Of a DNA stretch of 64,000 bases, positions 32,760 to 43,075 are shown piece after piece. Under the pieces are notes generated by a model. That model saw only the letters and a program-made list of their open reading frames with translations. It searched no databases and was not told the origin of the DNA. The DNA is from Mycobacterium asiaticum (GTDB taxonomy: Bacteria; Actinomycetota; Actinomycetes; Mycobacteriales; Mycobacteriaceae): the NCBI RefSeq assembly GCF_001668675.1, contig NZ_LZKQ01000210.1:62001-126000 (forward strand), in the 5' to 3' direction. Position 1 is the first letter of the stretch. Each line of letters opens with the position of its first letter. The translations under genes were made by a program, and so were the position numbers.

Positions 32760-34277
32760 GTGTCTCGTTCTCCGCTGCAATCGCGCGCTGGCGCCGACCT
32801 GACCGGGTTGCCCGATCTGGGGCGATACCTTGCGTCGTTGCCGGACAAGGAACGGGATCGAGCGACGGCGTGCCTCGGTGCGCTCGGCGATGCCGACCTA
32901 GCAAGCCTGGGGGTCAGCGAGGCGCAACCGGTCGAACACGACTACCCGGTTGACGACATCGACGGATGCATTCCGGCCGACCTCGAGGGAACCCTGTACC
33001 GCAACGGACCCGGCCGCTGGCAGGACCACAGCGGTCGGCCGCTGCACCATCTGTTCGACGGAGATGGCATGCTCTCGGCCTTCAGCGTCGCCGATGGCTC
33101 GGTTCACTACCGGAACAAATATGTTCGGACCCGCCACTACCTCGGCAAGACCGGATTGCGCCATCTGGGCACCGCCGCTCCCGGCGGGATCAAGGCCAAT
33201 ATCGGCCGACTGGTGCCAAATCTGGCCAATACCAACGTGGTTGAACACGCCGGCAGGTTGTATGCGCTGTGGGAAGGCGGACCTCCCCACGAGATCGACC
33301 CCGTCACACTGGAAACCATCGGCGTCCGGCGGTTCGGGGGCGAGTTGCGCTGGGTGGGTTCTTATTCGGCGCATCCCAGCACGTGCCCGCAGAGCGGCGA
33401 CATGTTCAACTTCGGGGTCGAATTCATTCCGAGACCGCATCTGCGCATCTACCGGACCGACCCGACGGGCAAACTGAAGCACTTCCGTTCGGCACCACTT
33501 CCGTACGTCACCATGGTGCACGACTTCGCCCTCACACCAAGCCATCTGGTGTTCGTGGTGTCACCGATCATCCCGGACGCCGTTCCGGTGGCATTGGGGC
33601 TCAAATCATTAGGCGATGGCCTGCGGTACCGGCCCGATCGCGGCAGCGTCTTCATATTGGTGCCGCGTGACGGTGGCAAGATACGCACCGTCGAATACGG
33701 AGCCGTCATGGTGTTCCACCTCAGCAATGCGTACGACGACGGCGGCGACACCGTGATCGATGCGATCACCTATCGCGACGGACGGTTGCTGAAGCGGATC
33801 AGCCGATTTCATACCAGCATCCTCGACGACGCGCCGTCGGTCTTCATGCGTTACCGAATCACGCGCTCGGGGCGCGTCCTTGGCGAAGCGCTCTCCGACC
33901 TACCGTGCGAGTTCCCGCGCCACCACGCCGCATACGAGGGTCGAAAATACCGCTACGCCTACATCAATACCCGTCGCCATCTCGCCGCGTTCTACGACTC
34001 GATCACCAGAATCGACCTGAGCGACTCGTCCGAATCCACCTACACCACGCCCGAGGCGGGCAACAGCTTCTGCGAGCCGGTGTTCACCCCCAAGCCGAAC
34101 GCCGCCTCGGAGGATGAGGGCTGGGTACTTTCCGTGGAGTACCAGGCCCGGACCCACACGTCTCGGCTGGTCATCTTCGACGCGGCCGACATCGCCGGAG
34201 GTCCGATTGCATCCGCCGGTTTGCGCCACCACATCCCGCAGGGTTTCCACGGCAACTTCGTCGCGCGATCCCGCTGA
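32760..34277 (+). CDS. carotenoid cleavage oxygenase-family enzyme
   Basis: This 505-residue seven-bladed-propeller non-heme iron oxygenase has all four iron-binding His: SAHPS, MVHDFALT, VFHLSNAY and the C-terminal GFHGNF. It has the N-terminal GTLYRNGPG and HLFDGDGML motifs of the family. Family members split double bonds of carotenoids, apocarotenoids or stilbenes with O2. Three GTG codons compete (32751, 32757, 32760); 32760 lies 8 bp after a GAGGAG site and is preferred. Control by the divergent TetR is likely. Substrate unknown. Confidence 0.9.
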   Translation: MSRSPLQSRAGADLTGLPDLGRYLASLPDKERDRATACLGALGDADLASLGVSEAQPVEHDYPVDDIDGCIPADLEGTLYRNGPGRWQDHSGRPLHHLFDGDGMLSAFSVADGSVHYRNKYVRTRHYLGKTGLRHLGTAAPGGIKANIGRLVPNLANTNVVEHAGRLYALWEGGPPHEIDPVTLETIGVRRFGGELRWVGSYSAHPSTCPQSGDMFNFGVEFIPRPHLRIYRTDPTGKLKHFRSAPLPYVTMVHDFALTPSHLVFVVSPIIPDAVPVALGLKSLGDGLRYRPDRGSVFILVPRDGGKIRTVEYGAVMVFHLSNAYDDGGDTVIDAITYRDGRLLKRISRFHTSILDDAPSVFMRYRITRSGRVLGEALSDLPCEFPRHHAAYEGRKYRYAYINTRRHLAAFYDSITRIDLSDSSESTYTTPEAGNSFCEPVFTPKPNAASEDEGWVLSVEYQARTHTSRLVIFDAADIAGGPIASAGLRHHIPQGFHGNFVARSR

Positions 34278-34309
34278 GTGCTGCCGACCGCTTGCCGCCC
34301 AAGAAAGAA

Positions 34310-34335
34310 CCCGGACCCTGAAAAGTGGGTCCGGG
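34310..34335. terminator. hairpin downstream of the carotenoid oxygenase
   Basis: CCCGGACCC and GGGTCCGGG form a perfect 9-bp stem with an 8-base loop, 33 bp after the oxygenase stop. There is no T run, which is usual for mycobacterial terminators. It could serve both the oxygenase and, on the other strand, the tRNA. Confidence 0.6.
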
Positions 34336-34340
34336 CTGGT

Positions 34341-34360
34341 CCGATGTCCTGAGACATCGG
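34341..34360. terminator. hairpin at the 3' end of tRNA-Tyr
   Basis: CCGATGTC and GACATCGG form a perfect 8-bp stem with a 4-base loop, two bases beyond the CCA end of the minus-strand tRNA-Tyr. It is probably the tRNA terminator or a processing signal. Confidence 0.55.
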
Positions 34361-34362
34361 TC

Positions 34363-34446
34363 TGGTGGCAGGTACAGGATTCGAACCTGTGAAGCTTTCG
34401 CGACGGATTTACAGTCCGCTCCCATTGGCCGCTCGGGCAACCTGCC
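34363..34446 (-). tRNA. tRNA-Tyr (anticodon GTA)
   Basis: Read on the minus strand, the acceptor arms GGCAGGT and ACCTGCC pair, the T loop is GGTTCGAATCC and the anticodon loop CTGTAAA gives GTA (bases 34412-34410). The long variable arm makes it a class II tRNA, as expected for bacterial tRNA-Tyr, and CCA is encoded. The 84-base span includes CCA. Confidence 0.95.
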
Positions 34447-34514
34447 GCCTAGCAGGTTACAACGAACGGGTAGACAGTTCACAAACGGCTAGCACGATCA
34501 GGAAGGGCTATCGC

Positions 34515-35006
34515 ATGGCGGACTCATCGTTCGACATCGTCAGCAAGGTCGACCGGCAGGAGGTCGACAACGCGCTCAACCAGGCCGCGAAGGAACTATC
34601 CACCCGTTTCGACTTCCGCGGGACCGACACCAAGATCGCCTGGAAGGGCGAGGAGAACATCGAGCTGACCTCGTCCACCGAGGAGCGGGTGAAGGCGGCC
34701 GTCGACGTCTTCAAGGAGAAGCTGATCCGTCGCGACATCTCGATGAAGGCCTTCGAGGCCGGCGAGCCGCAAGCCTCCGGCAAGACCTACAAGGTGACCG
34801 GCACCCTCAAACAGGGCATCAGCAGCGAAAACGCGAAGAAGATCACCAAGCTCATCCGCGACGAAGGGCCGAAATCCGTCAAGACCCAGATCCAGGGCGA
34901 CGAGGTCAGGGTCACCAGCAAGAAGCGCGACGACCTGCAGGCCGTGCAGGGCCTGCTCAAACAGGCCGATCTCGACGTCGCGCTGCAGTTCGTCAACTAC
35001 CGCTAA
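34515..35006 (+). CDS. yajQ: YajQ-family nucleotide-binding protein
   Basis: This 163-residue protein is full length for the family ([20 protein letters not shown] start, [10 protein letters not shown] and the C-terminal [12 protein letters not shown]). YajQ proteins have two RNP-like ferredoxin folds and bind nucleotides; some bind cyclic di-GMP. Its counterpart in M. tuberculosis is Rv0566c. ATG at 34515 is the conserved start although the frame is open upstream through the tRNA. It marks the left border of the segment that is syntenic with M. tuberculosis. Confidence 0.95.
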   Translation: MADSSFDIVSKVDRQEVDNALNQAAKELSTRFDFRGTDTKIAWKGEENIELTSSTEERVKAAVDVFKEKLIRRDISMKAFEAGEPQASGKTYKVTGTLKQGISSENAKKITKLIRDEGPKSVKTQIQGDEVRVTSKKRDDLQAVQGLLKQADLDVALQFVNYR

Positions 35007-35024
35007 CTTCCAGCGAGGTTCCCG

Positions 35025-36518
35025 ATGACCGTGACCAACCAGCACGTCGACACCGACCGCTTCGACGTCCTGATCGTCGGCGCCGGCATTTCCGGGATCG
35101 GCGCGGCCTACCGCATCGCCCAGCGCAACCCGTGGCTGCGCTACACGATCCTGGAGCGCCGCGACCGGATCGGCGGCACCTGGGACCTGTTCCGCTACCC
35201 CGGCGTGCGGTCGGACAGCAGCATCTTCACGCTGAGCTTTCCGTTCGAGCCGTGGACGCGCGAGGAAGGCGTCGCCGACGGCGACCACATCCGCGAGTAC
35301 CTGGCCGACACCGCTCGCAAGCACGGCATCGACCGGCACATCCGGTTCAACAGCTACGTGCGCAGCGCGAACTGGGACTCCAGCACCGACACCTGGACCG
35401 TGACCTGCGAGCAGGACGGGGCCGTCAAGCAATACCGCACCCGGTTCCTGTTCTTCGGCAGCGGCTACTACAACTACGACGAGGGTTACACCCCCGACTT
35501 CCCCGGCATCGAACGGTTCGGCGGCACCGTCGTGCATCCCCAGCACTGGCCCGAAGACCTGGACTACACCGGCAAGAACGTGGTGGTGATCGGCAGCGGG
35601 GCCACCGCGGTGACGCTGATTCCGTCGATGTCCGAACGCGCCGGCAAGGTGACCATGCTGCAGCGCTCACCGACGTACATGATCGCGGCCTCGAAATACA
35701 GCAAGTTCGCTTGGTTCAGCCGAAAGGTTCTGCCCCGCAGGCCTTCTCACCTCACCATCCGGTTCTACAACGCCCTGATGGAAGGGGTGCTGTGGTTCCT
35801 GTCGCGCAAGACCCCCGCGTTCATCAAGTGGCTGCTGCGCCGCAAGGCGGTCCAGAACCTGCCCGAGGGCTATGCGGTCGATGTGCATTTCAAGCCCCGG
35901 TACAACCCCTGGGACCAGCGGCTGTGCCTGATTCCCGACGCCGACCTGTACACCGCCATCGCCGACGGCCGCGCCGAGGTGGTGACCGACCACATCGACC
36001 ATTTCGATGCCACCGGAATTGCGCTCAAGTCGGGCAAGCACCTGGACGCCGACATCGTCGTCACCGCGACCGGCCTGCAGCTGCAGGCCCTCGGCGGTAC
36101 CCGGATCAGCATCGACGGGGTCGAGATCAATCCCACCGACCGCTTCGTCTACAAGGCGCACATGCTCGAAGACGTGCCCAACCTGTTCTGGTGTGTCGGC
36201 TATACGAACGCGTCCTGGACCCTGCGTGCCGACATGACCGCCCGCGCCACGGCCAAACTGATCGAGTACATGGCCGCGCACGGTTACACCCACGCGAGCC
36301 CGCACCTGGGCGACGAGCGAATGGATGAGAAGCCCGCGTGGGACATCCAGGCCGGCTATGTGCGCCGGGCGCTGCACGCGCTGCCGAAATCGGGAACCAA
36401 GCGGCCGTGGAATGTGCGACAGAACTATTTCGCCGACGCGATCGATTACCGATTCGATCGGATCGACGAGGCAATGGTGTTCGGACGCGCCGCCGACCGG
36501 GCAGCTTTGGCGGGCTAG
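35025..36518 (+). CDS. flavin monooxygenase, EthA/Baeyer-Villiger type (Rv0565c-like)
   Basis: This 497-residue class B flavoprotein monooxygenase has the FAD motif GAGISGIG (about 19-26), an NADPH motif GSGATAV (near 193-199), and the Baeyer-Villiger fingerprint FGGTVVHPQHWPEDL (near 165-179) between them. It belongs with the mycobacterial EthA-like enzymes; the M. tuberculosis counterpart Rv0565c can activate thioamide drugs. Natural substrate is unknown, probably ketones or thioethers. The ATG lies 18 bp after yajQ, so the two may share a transcript. Confidence 0.9.
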   Translation: MTVTNQHVDTDRFDVLIVGAGISGIGAAYRIAQRNPWLRYTILERRDRIGGTWDLFRYPGVRSDSSIFTLSFPFEPWTREEGVADGDHIREYLADTARKHGIDRHIRFNSYVRSANWDSSTDTWTVTCEQDGAVKQYRTRFLFFGSGYYNYDEGYTPDFPGIERFGGTVVHPQHWPEDLDYTGKNVVVIGSGATAVTLIPSMSERAGKVTMLQRSPTYMIAASKYSKFAWFSRKVLPRRPSHLTIRFYNALMEGVLWFLSRKTPAFIKWLLRRKAVQNLPEGYAVDVHFKPRYNPWDQRLCLIPDADLYTAIADGRAEVVTDHIDHFDATGIALKSGKHLDADIVVTATGLQLQALGGTRISIDGVEINPTDRFVYKAHMLEDVPNLFWCVGYTNASWTLRADMTARATAKLIEYMAAHGYTHASPHLGDERMDEKPAWDIQAGYVRRALHALPKSGTKRPWNVRQNYFADAIDYRFDRIDEAMVFGRAADRAALAG

Positions 36519-36540
36519 TTTTGGGTTTACGCTAAGCCTC

Positions 36541-37566
36541 ATGGCAGCCGACAAGCGCGAACCCAAAGTCGTTGTCCTTGGTGGCGGATCCTGGGGCACC
36601 ACCGTGGCGTCCATCTGTGCGCGCCGGGGGCCGACGTTGCAGTGGGTGCGCTCGGAGGAAACGGCCAAGGACATCAACGAGAACCACCGCAACAGTCGCT
36701 ACTTGGGCGACGCGGTGGAGCTGTGCGAAAACCTGCGCGCCACTACCGACTTCGTCGAGGCCGCCAATACCGCCGATGTCATCGTGATGGGCGTTCCGTC
36801 GCACGGCTTCCGTGGTGTGCTCACCGAACTGGGCAAGGAACTGCGCCCGTGGGTGCCGGTGGTCTCGCTGGTGAAGGGCCTCGAACAGGGCACCAACATG
36901 CGGATGTCGCAGATCATCGAGGAGATCCTGCCCGGGCACCCGGCCGGCATCCTGGCCGGGCCGAACATCGCCCGCGAGGTGGCCGAGGGCTATGCCGCCG
37001 CCGCGGTGCTGGCGATGCCCGACCAGCATCTGGCCACGCGGCTGTCCACGCTGTTCCGCACCCGCCTGTTCCGCGTCTACACCACCGATGACGTGGTCGG
37101 CGTCGAGATGGCGGGCGCGTTGAAGAACGTCTTCGCGATCGCCGTCGGGATGGGCTATTCGCTGGGCATCGGTGAGAACACCCGCGCGCTGGTGATTGCC
37201 CGGTCGCTGCGGGAAATGACCAAACTCGGAGTGGCCATGGGCGGTGACGCCCAGACCTTCCCCGGCCTGGCCGGCCTCGGTGATCTGATTGTCACGTGCA
37301 CCAGCCAGCGCAGCCGTAACCGGCATGTCGGTGAACAGCTAGGCGCGGGCAAGCCGATCGAGGAGATCATCGCGTCGATGAACCAGGTCGCCGAGGGCGT
37401 CAAGGCGGCGAGCGTGATCATGGAGTTCGCCAACGAGTTCGGCCTGAACATGCCGATCGCACGCGAGGTCGATGCGGTGATCAACCATGGGTCCTCGGTC
37501 GAGCAAGCCTACCGCGGTCTGGCCGCCGAGATCCCCGGTCACGAGGTGCACGGGTCGGGTTTCTAG
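36541..37566 (+). CDS. gpsA: NAD(P)-dependent glycerol-3-phosphate dehydrogenase
   Basis: This 341-residue enzyme has the Rossmann motif VVLGGGSWGTT (about 10-20), a VKGLEQGT region, the catalytic Lys in GALKNVFAIAVG (near 197-208) and the GLAGLGDLIVTCTS region. It makes sn-glycerol 3-phosphate from dihydroxyacetone phosphate for phospholipid synthesis. The counterpart is gpdA1 (Rv0564c). ATG at 36541 is the family start; a longer frame from 36325 is a shadow of the monooxygenase gene. Confidence 0.95.
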   Translation: MAADKREPKVVVLGGGSWGTTVASICARRGPTLQWVRSEETAKDINENHRNSRYLGDAVELCENLRATTDFVEAANTADVIVMGVPSHGFRGVLTELGKELRPWVPVVSLVKGLEQGTNMRMSQIIEEILPGHPAGILAGPNIAREVAEGYAAAAVLAMPDQHLATRLSTLFRTRLFRVYTTDDVVGVEMAGALKNVFAIAVGMGYSLGIGENTRALVIARSLREMTKLGVAMGGDAQTFPGLAGLGDLIVTCTSQRSRNRHVGEQLGAGKPIEEIIASMNQVAEGVKAASVIMEFANEFGLNMPIAREVDAVINHGSSVEQAYRGLAAEIPGHEVHGSGF

Positions 37567-37623
37567 GATCGCCAAGCGATTTCGACAACCGTATCCGCTT
37601 GTGCGCCAGCGCGGGCCGCGGCC

Positions 37624-37866
37624 CTAATCGGCCTCGATGGCGATGTGCAGCCGCTTGCCGCACAGCTGCGCCAACCTGTCTAGCACGTCAACGCGCGGTG
37701 ACTCGGCACCCGTCTCCCAGGCGTCGACATCGGCCTTGCTGACTCCGAGCGCGGTGGCCAGTTGCTCCTGGCTCAGTTCCGCGCCGGCCCGGGTCTCGAA
37801 GATCAACTCAGCGACATTCAGTGAGACACCGGCTTCATGAACTTCCATCGATTTGCCCTGCGGCAT
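37624..37866 (-). CDS. small XRE-type HTH protein
   Basis: This 80-residue protein starts at ATG 37866, 11 bp after an AAAAGG site; GTG 37875 is possible. The HTH (LSQEQLATALGVSKADVDAWETG, split over residues about 32-54) is of the XRE/Cro family, with a short N-terminal extension and the C-terminal LDRLAQLCGKRLHIAIEAD strand seen in antitoxin-like regulators. No toxin gene adjoins it. It lies between gpsA and htpX, where M. tuberculosis has, to my memory, no gene. Probably a DNA-binding regulator. Confidence 0.75.
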   Translation of the reverse strand: MPQGKSMEVHEAGVSLNVAELIFETRAGAELSQEQLATALGVSKADVDAWETGAESPRVDVLDRLAQLCGKRLHIAIEAD

Positions 37867-37926
37867 TGCAATCACAGCCTTTTGGAGTTGTCCTGCTCGT
37901 TGTCGATACGGCAGGTATACCCCAAT

Positions 37927-38790
37927 CTAGCCGCGCGCCATCGCCTCCAGGCGACGGATGCGGTCCTCGATCGGCGGGTGCGTGGAGAACAGCGACCCGA
38001 TGCGCTCGCCAGCGCGGAATGGGTTGGCGATCATCAGATGTGCCTGGCTGGCCAGTTGCGGCTCGGGCGGCAACGGAGCCATCTGCACCCCGCCGGAGAT
38101 CTTGCGCAACGCCGACGCCAACGCAAGCGGGTCACCGGTCAGCATCGCCCCGGATTCGTCGGCCTGGTACTCCCGCGAGCGCGACACCGCCAGCCGGACC
38201 ACCGTGGCGGCGATCGGGCCTAGCAGCGAAACAAGCAGCAGCGCAAAGGGATTGGCGCCACCTTCGCGGTTGCCGCCGAACGCGCCGAAGAACATCGCCA
38301 TGTTGGCCAGCGCGGTGACCACCGACGCGAGCGCACCGGCGACGCAGGAGATCAGGATGTCGCGGTTGTAGACATGGGACAGCTCATGGCCCAGGACCGC
38401 ACGCAGCTCGCGCTCGTTGAGGATCTGCAGAATGCCGGTGGTGCAGCACACCGCGGCGTTGCGCGGGTTGCGGCCGGTCGCGAACGCATTGGGTGCGCTG
38501 GTGTCACTGATGAACAGCCGGGGCATGGGCTGATGGGCCGCGGTGGCGAGCTCGCGCACGATCTTGTACATCACCGGGGCCTGTAATTCGGACACCGGCT
38601 GGGCGTGCATGGCGCGCAAGGCCAGCTTGTCGCTGTTGAAGTAGGTGTAGACGTTGAGGCCGACGGCGAACAGCGTCGCCAGGATGAGCGCCGTCTTCCC
38701 GAACAGGGCGCCGACGAACACGATCAACGCGGACATACCGACCAACAGCACGAAGGTCTTCAGCCTGTTGGCATGCGGATGCCAGGTCAT
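37927..38790 (-). CDS. htpX: HtpX-family membrane zinc metalloprotease
   Basis: This 287-residue protein has two N-terminal TM helices (near 10-40), the metalloprotease motif HELSH (in [13 protein letters not shown], near 146-150), a further TM pair near 165-205 and a downstream Glu in the EYQADESGA segment as third zinc ligand. HtpX degrades damaged membrane proteins in stress. The counterpart is Rv0563. ATG at 38790 has an AGGAGG-type site (reverse of cctcct at 38801-38806). Confidence 0.95.
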   Translation of the reverse strand: MTWHPHANRLKTFVLLVGMSALIVFVGALFGKTALILATLFAVGLNVYTYFNSDKLALRAMHAQPVSELQAPVMYKIVRELATAAHQPMPRLFISDTSAPNAFATGRNPRNAAVCCTTGILQILNERELRAVLGHELSHVYNRDILISCVAGALASVVTALANMAMFFGAFGGNREGGANPFALLLVSLLGPIAATVVRLAVSRSREYQADESGAMLTGDPLALASALRKISGGVQMAPLPPEPQLASQAHLMIANPFRAGERIGSLFSTHPPIEDRIRRLEAMARG

Positions 38791-38884
38791 TTTTGTGTCC
38801 TCCTACGAACACCTCAGCTTGTCTTGACTTCAGCCGATCAACGCTCGAGCGGACAGTCAAGGTTCCGGACGGCGGGAATTCGTC

Positions 38885-39892
38885 CTACCCGTGCCGGCTG
38901 ACGGTGTAGTCGACCAGGGCCCGCAGCGCGGTCCGGCCCGGGCCGTCGGGCAACAACTCCAGCTCGTGGCGTGCCTGGTCGGCGTACTGCGCGAGGGTCT
39001 CCTTGGCCTTGGCCATCCCCGACGACGACCGCAACAGCCGCAACGCCTCACCCACCTCGGCGTCGTCGTGAATGGGCCCGGCCAGCAGCTCACGCAGCCG
39101 CGCACCCTCGGGTGCTGTTTCTTCCAGCGCGTAGAGCATCGGCAGGGTACGGACGCCTTCGCGCAGGTCGGTGCCCGGCAGTTTGCCGGATTCATCGGAT
39201 TCGCTGTCGATGTCGATGATGTCGTCGGCGATCTGGAACGCGGTACCAACGATGGCGCCAAGCCGGCTCAACCGTTCGATCTGCTCGTCGTCAGCGCGGG
39301 AGAACATGCCGCCGAACCGGCCCGCGGCCCCGATCAGGCTGCCGGTCTTCTCATGGACCACCCGCAGGTACTGCTCGATGCGATCCGCACCCTCCGGGGT
39401 CCCGCGGGTTTCCCGCATCTGACCGGTCACCAGCTCGGCGAAGGTGTCGGCGACGATCCGCACCGCTTCGGGACCCAACCGGGAGACCAGTCGCGACGCC
39501 GTCGCCAGCAGGTAGTCGCCGGCCAGGATGGCCACGTTGTTGCCCCACCGCGCGTTGGCGCTGGGCGCGCCGCGACGCACTTCCGCCTCGTCCATGACGT
39601 CGTCGTGGTACAGCGTCGCGAGGTGGATGAGCTCGACCACCGCGCCCGCCAGCGTCACCTCCGGGTTGTCCGGGTCGGGTCCGGTGTGCGCGCTGAGGAC
39701 GGTGAACAGCGGGCGGAAACGCTTGCCGCCGGCCTGGAACAGATGCAGCAGCGACTCGGTCATCACCTCGTCGGAGCCACGCAATTCGGCATCCATGAGC
39801 TGCTCGACCCGGCCCACGCCGTCGCGCACGGTAGCGGCGAAATCGGCGTCGCCGAAGTCCACGCCCGCCACCACCGTCGCCGGAGTTCTCAT
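38885..39892 (-). CDS. grcC1: polyprenyl diphosphate synthase (menaquinone side chain)
   Basis: This 335-residue trans-isoprenyl diphosphate synthase has the first Asp-rich motif HDDVMDEAEVRRG (near 96-108), the GKRFRPLF region near 55, the KTGSLIGAA segment and the second Asp-rich motif DDIIDID (near 226-232). It probably builds the nonaprenyl chain of MK-9, in keeping with neighbouring menJ and men genes. Counterpart Rv0562. ATG at 39892 is used; the frame stays open into menJ antisense up to 40321, which is spurious. It diverges from menJ over about 21 bp. Confidence 0.93.
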   Translation of the reverse strand: MRTPATVVAGVDFGDADFAATVRDGVGRVEQLMDAELRGSDEVMTESLLHLFQAGGKRFRPLFTVLSAHTGPDPDNPEVTLAGAVVELIHLATLYHDDVMDEAEVRRGAPSANARWGNNVAILAGDYLLATASRLVSRLGPEAVRIVADTFAELVTGQMRETRGTPEGADRIEQYLRVVHEKTGSLIGAAGRFGGMFSRADDEQIERLSRLGAIVGTAFQIADDIIDIDSESDESGKLPGTDLREGVRTLPMLYALEETAPEGARLRELLAGPIHDDAEVGEALRLLRSSSGMAKAKETLAQYADQARHELELLPDGPGRTALRALVDYTVSRHG

Positions 39893-39913
39893 TCGACCAA
39901 CATACTGGTGGGC

Positions 39914-41152
39914 GTGGAGAACCAAGCCGCCAGAGCCCTGCACGCCGACGTGGTCGTCGTGGGCGCCGGACCCGCCGGGTCGGCGGCGGCCGCCTGGGCA
40001 GCGCGAGCGGGCCGGGATGTGCTGGTCATCGACTCGGCCAGCTTCCCGCGGGACAAGGCCTGCGGCGACGGGCTGACGCCGCGCGCAATCGCCGAGATGG
40101 AGCTGCTGGGGCTCGGCGAGTGGCTGGCCGGCCGGATCCAGCACCGTGGGCTGCGGATGAGTGGCTTCGGTGGCGAGGTCGAGGTCGCCTGGCCGGGTCC
40201 CTCGTTCCCCGCCCACAGCAGCGCGGTGGCGCGGACGGAGCTCGACGACCGGATCCGCAAGGTCGCCGAGGAATCCGGGGCGCGGATGCTGTTGGGCACC
40301 AAAGTTGTTGGGGTGCACCATGACTCGTCACGGCGCGTGACGTCGCTGACACTGGCCGACCGCACCGAGGTGACCTGCGGCCATCTGATTGTGGCCGACG
40401 GGGCGCGGTCTTCGCTGGGCCGCAAATTGGGCCGGCGCTGGCACCAGGAAACGGTGTACGGCGTGGCGGCGCGCGGCTACCTGGCCACCGCCCGCGCCGA
40501 CGACCCTTGGCTCACGTCGCACCTGGAACTGCGGTCGCCGGACGGCGCCGTGCTGCCCGGCTACGGCTGGATCTTCCCGCTGGGCAATGGCGAGGTGAAC
40601 ATCGGCGTCGGCGCACTGTCGACCACCAAGCGACCGGCCGACCTCTCGTTGCGGCCGCTGATCTCCTACTACACCGACCTGCGCCGCGACGAGTGGGGTT
40701 TCGAAGGCGGTCCGCGGGCGGTGGCCTCGGCGTTGCTGCCGATGGGGGGCGCGGTGTCCGGGGTGGCCGGACCCAACTGGGTGCTGATCGGCGACGCCGC
40801 GGCCTGCGTGAATCCGCTCAACGGCGAGGGCATCGACTACGGGCTGGAGACGGGTCGACTGGCCGCCGAGGTGCTGGATTCGCCCGACCTGTCGCAGCTG
40901 TGGCCCGCGTTGCTGACCGACCACTACGCCCGCGGCTTCTCGGTGGCCCGCCGGCTGGCGCTGCTGTTGACCTTCCAGCGGTTCTTGCCGGCGACCGGAC
41001 CGATCGCGATGCGCTCCACGACCCTGATGCGCATCGCGGTCCGGGTGATGGCCAACCTGGTCACCGACGAAGACACCGATCTGGTGGCCAGGGTGTGGCG
41101 CAGCGGCGGGCGCGCATCGCGGTTGATCGACCGCCGACCACCGTTCAGTTAG
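39914..41152 (+). CDS. menJ: menaquinone isoprenyl reductase MenJ (geranylgeranyl reductase family)
   Basis: This 412-residue flavoprotein has the FAD motif VVVGAGPAGSAAA (near 13-25), the DKACGDGLTPRA segment and the GDAAACVNPLNGEGIDYGLE region (near 295-310) of the geranylgeranyl reductase family. In M. tuberculosis MenJ (Rv0561c) saturates one double bond of the menaquinone prenyl tail, giving MK-9(II-H2). GTG 39914 is chosen, GTG 39908 is possible; a huge upstream extension of the frame is antisense to grcC1. A strong hairpin follows at 41160-41215. Confidence 0.93.
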   Translation: MENQAARALHADVVVVGAGPAGSAAAAWAARAGRDVLVIDSASFPRDKACGDGLTPRAIAEMELLGLGEWLAGRIQHRGLRMSGFGGEVEVAWPGPSFPAHSSAVARTELDDRIRKVAEESGARMLLGTKVVGVHHDSSRRVTSLTLADRTEVTCGHLIVADGARSSLGRKLGRRWHQETVYGVAARGYLATARADDPWLTSHLELRSPDGAVLPGYGWIFPLGNGEVNIGVGALSTTKRPADLSLRPLISYYTDLRRDEWGFEGGPRAVASALLPMGGAVSGVAGPNWVLIGDAAACVNPLNGEGIDYGLETGRLAAEVLDSPDLSQLWPALLTDHYARGFSVARRLALLLTFQRFLPATGPIAMRSTTLMRIAVRVMANLVTDEDTDLVARVWRSGGRASRLIDRRPPFS

Positions 41153-41156
41153 GTAG

Positions 41157-41954
<798 letters not shown>

Positions 41955-41984
41955 CGTGCACAAGCCAGGTGTATAGTCCGTCTA

Positions 41985-42320
41985 ATGAAGCGCACACGGC
42001 TGGCTGTTTTCGCTGGGCTGGCGGTTGCCGCGATCGGGTTTGCGGCACCCGCCCAGGCCGATGACTACGACCAGGTCTTCAACAAAACGCTGAACGGGTT
42101 CGGCATCTACGGCCCGCAGGACTACAACGCCTGGCTGGCCAAGATCAGTTGCCAGCGTCTGGAGCGGGGCGTCGATCACGACGCCCACCAGGCGGCGACG
42201 TTCCTGCAACGCAACCTGCCCCGCGGCACCACCCAGGGTCAGTCGCTGCAGTTCCTCGGCGCCGGCATCGACCACTACTGCCCCGAGCAGGTCGGCGTTC
42301 TGCAGCGCGCCGGCACCTAG
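41985..42320 (+). CDS. secreted DUF732-family protein (Rv0559c-like)
   Basis: This 111-residue protein has a signal peptide (KRTRLAVFAGLAVAAIGFAAPAQA, in part) cleaved after AQA near residue 25. The mature part has DUF732 character: YDQVFNKTLNGFGIYGP, a helix with CQRLERG and a C-terminal DHYCPEQ, with the two Cys likely paired. In M. tuberculosis Rv0559c is co-induced with Rv0560c. The stop touches the convergent menG gene with no gap. Function unknown. Confidence 0.9.
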   Translation: MKRTRLAVFAGLAVAAIGFAAPAQADDYDQVFNKTLNGFGIYGPQDYNAWLAKISCQRLERGVDHDAHQAATFLQRNLPRGTTQGQSLQFLGAGIDHYCPEQVGVLQRAGT

Positions 42321-43010
42321 TCAGGCCGGCTTGTACGCGGCGTGCAGCGCCACGATGCCGCCGCTCAGATTCCGCCACCGCACCGCCGACCACCCAGCGC
42401 GCGAAATCGCGTTCGCGAGCGCCGCCTGATCCGGCCACGCCCTGATCGACTCGGCGAGGTAGACGTAGGCGTCGGGGTTGCTTGACACCGCGCGCGCCAC
42501 CCGCGGCAGCGCCTGCATCAGATATTCCTTGTACGCCGTGGCGAACACTTTGCTTGTCGGAGTGGAGAATTCGCACACCACCAACCGGCCGCCGGGTTTG
42601 GTGACGCGGGCCATCTCGCGCAGCCCGGCGGGATAGTCGGCCACATTGCGCAGGCCGAAACTGATTGTCACCGCATCGAATACCTCATCGGCGAACGGCA
42701 GCTTGGTCGCGTCACCCGCGACCTTGGGCACCGCACGTGCGCTGCCGGCGGCCAGCATGCCGACCGAGAAGTCGGCCGCCACACACCACGCGCCGGACTT
42801 GGCCAACTCGACCGTCGAGACGGCGGTACCCGCGGCGAGATCGAGGACCTTCTGGCCGGGCCCGATCCCCAGCGCCGCGCGGGTGGCCCGACGCCAGAAC
42901 CGGTCCTGGCCCAGCGAAAGCACGGTGTTGGTGAGGTCATAGCGGCGTGCGACGCCGTCGAACATCGACGCGACGTCGCGGGGATCTTTGTCGAGGTCCG
43001 CGCGGCTCAC
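42321..43010 (-). CDS. menG: demethylmenaquinone methyltransferase MenG/UbiE
   Basis: This 229-residue UbiE-family methyltransferase has N-terminal [16 protein letters not shown], the SAM motif VLDLAAGTA (near 55-63), and the [26 protein letters not shown] segment in part that marks UbiE. It methylates demethylmenaquinone in the last step of menaquinone synthesis. Counterpart Rv0558. GTG/ATG start at 43010 is the family start. In M. tuberculosis it directly follows mgtA on the same strand; here an opposite-strand SDR lies between them. Confidence 0.93.
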   Translation of the reverse strand: MSRADLDKDPRDVASMFDGVARRYDLTNTVLSLGQDRFWRRATRAALGIGPGQKVLDLAAGTAVSTVELAKSGAWCVAADFSVGMLAAGSARAVPKVAGDATKLPFADEVFDAVTISFGLRNVADYPAGLREMARVTKPGGRLVVCEFSTPTSKVFATAYKEYLMQALPRVARAVSSNPDAYVYLAESIRAWPDQAALANAISRAGWSAVRWRNLSGGIVALHAAYKPA

Positions 43011-43075
43011 GCCTCAGACGCTACCGGCCCGGCGCGCGCGGGAATTCACCGCCGGTCACTGCGTTACATCTTGGC

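Noticed and set aside
35132..36328. 398-codon frame overlapping the monooxygenase
   Set aside because: Out-of-frame shadow with an Arg/Pro/His-rich, motif-free product; the monooxygenase has complete FAD and fingerprint motifs.
38820..38835. TTGACTTCAGCCG, similar to the TetR operator
   Set aside because: Only the left half (TGACTTCAG) matches; the GTCA half is missing and it lies between unrelated housekeeping genes.
38891..41152. 753-codon plus-strand frame
   Set aside because: Only the part from 39914 is a gene (menJ); the first 340 codons are antisense to grcC1 and have no family features.
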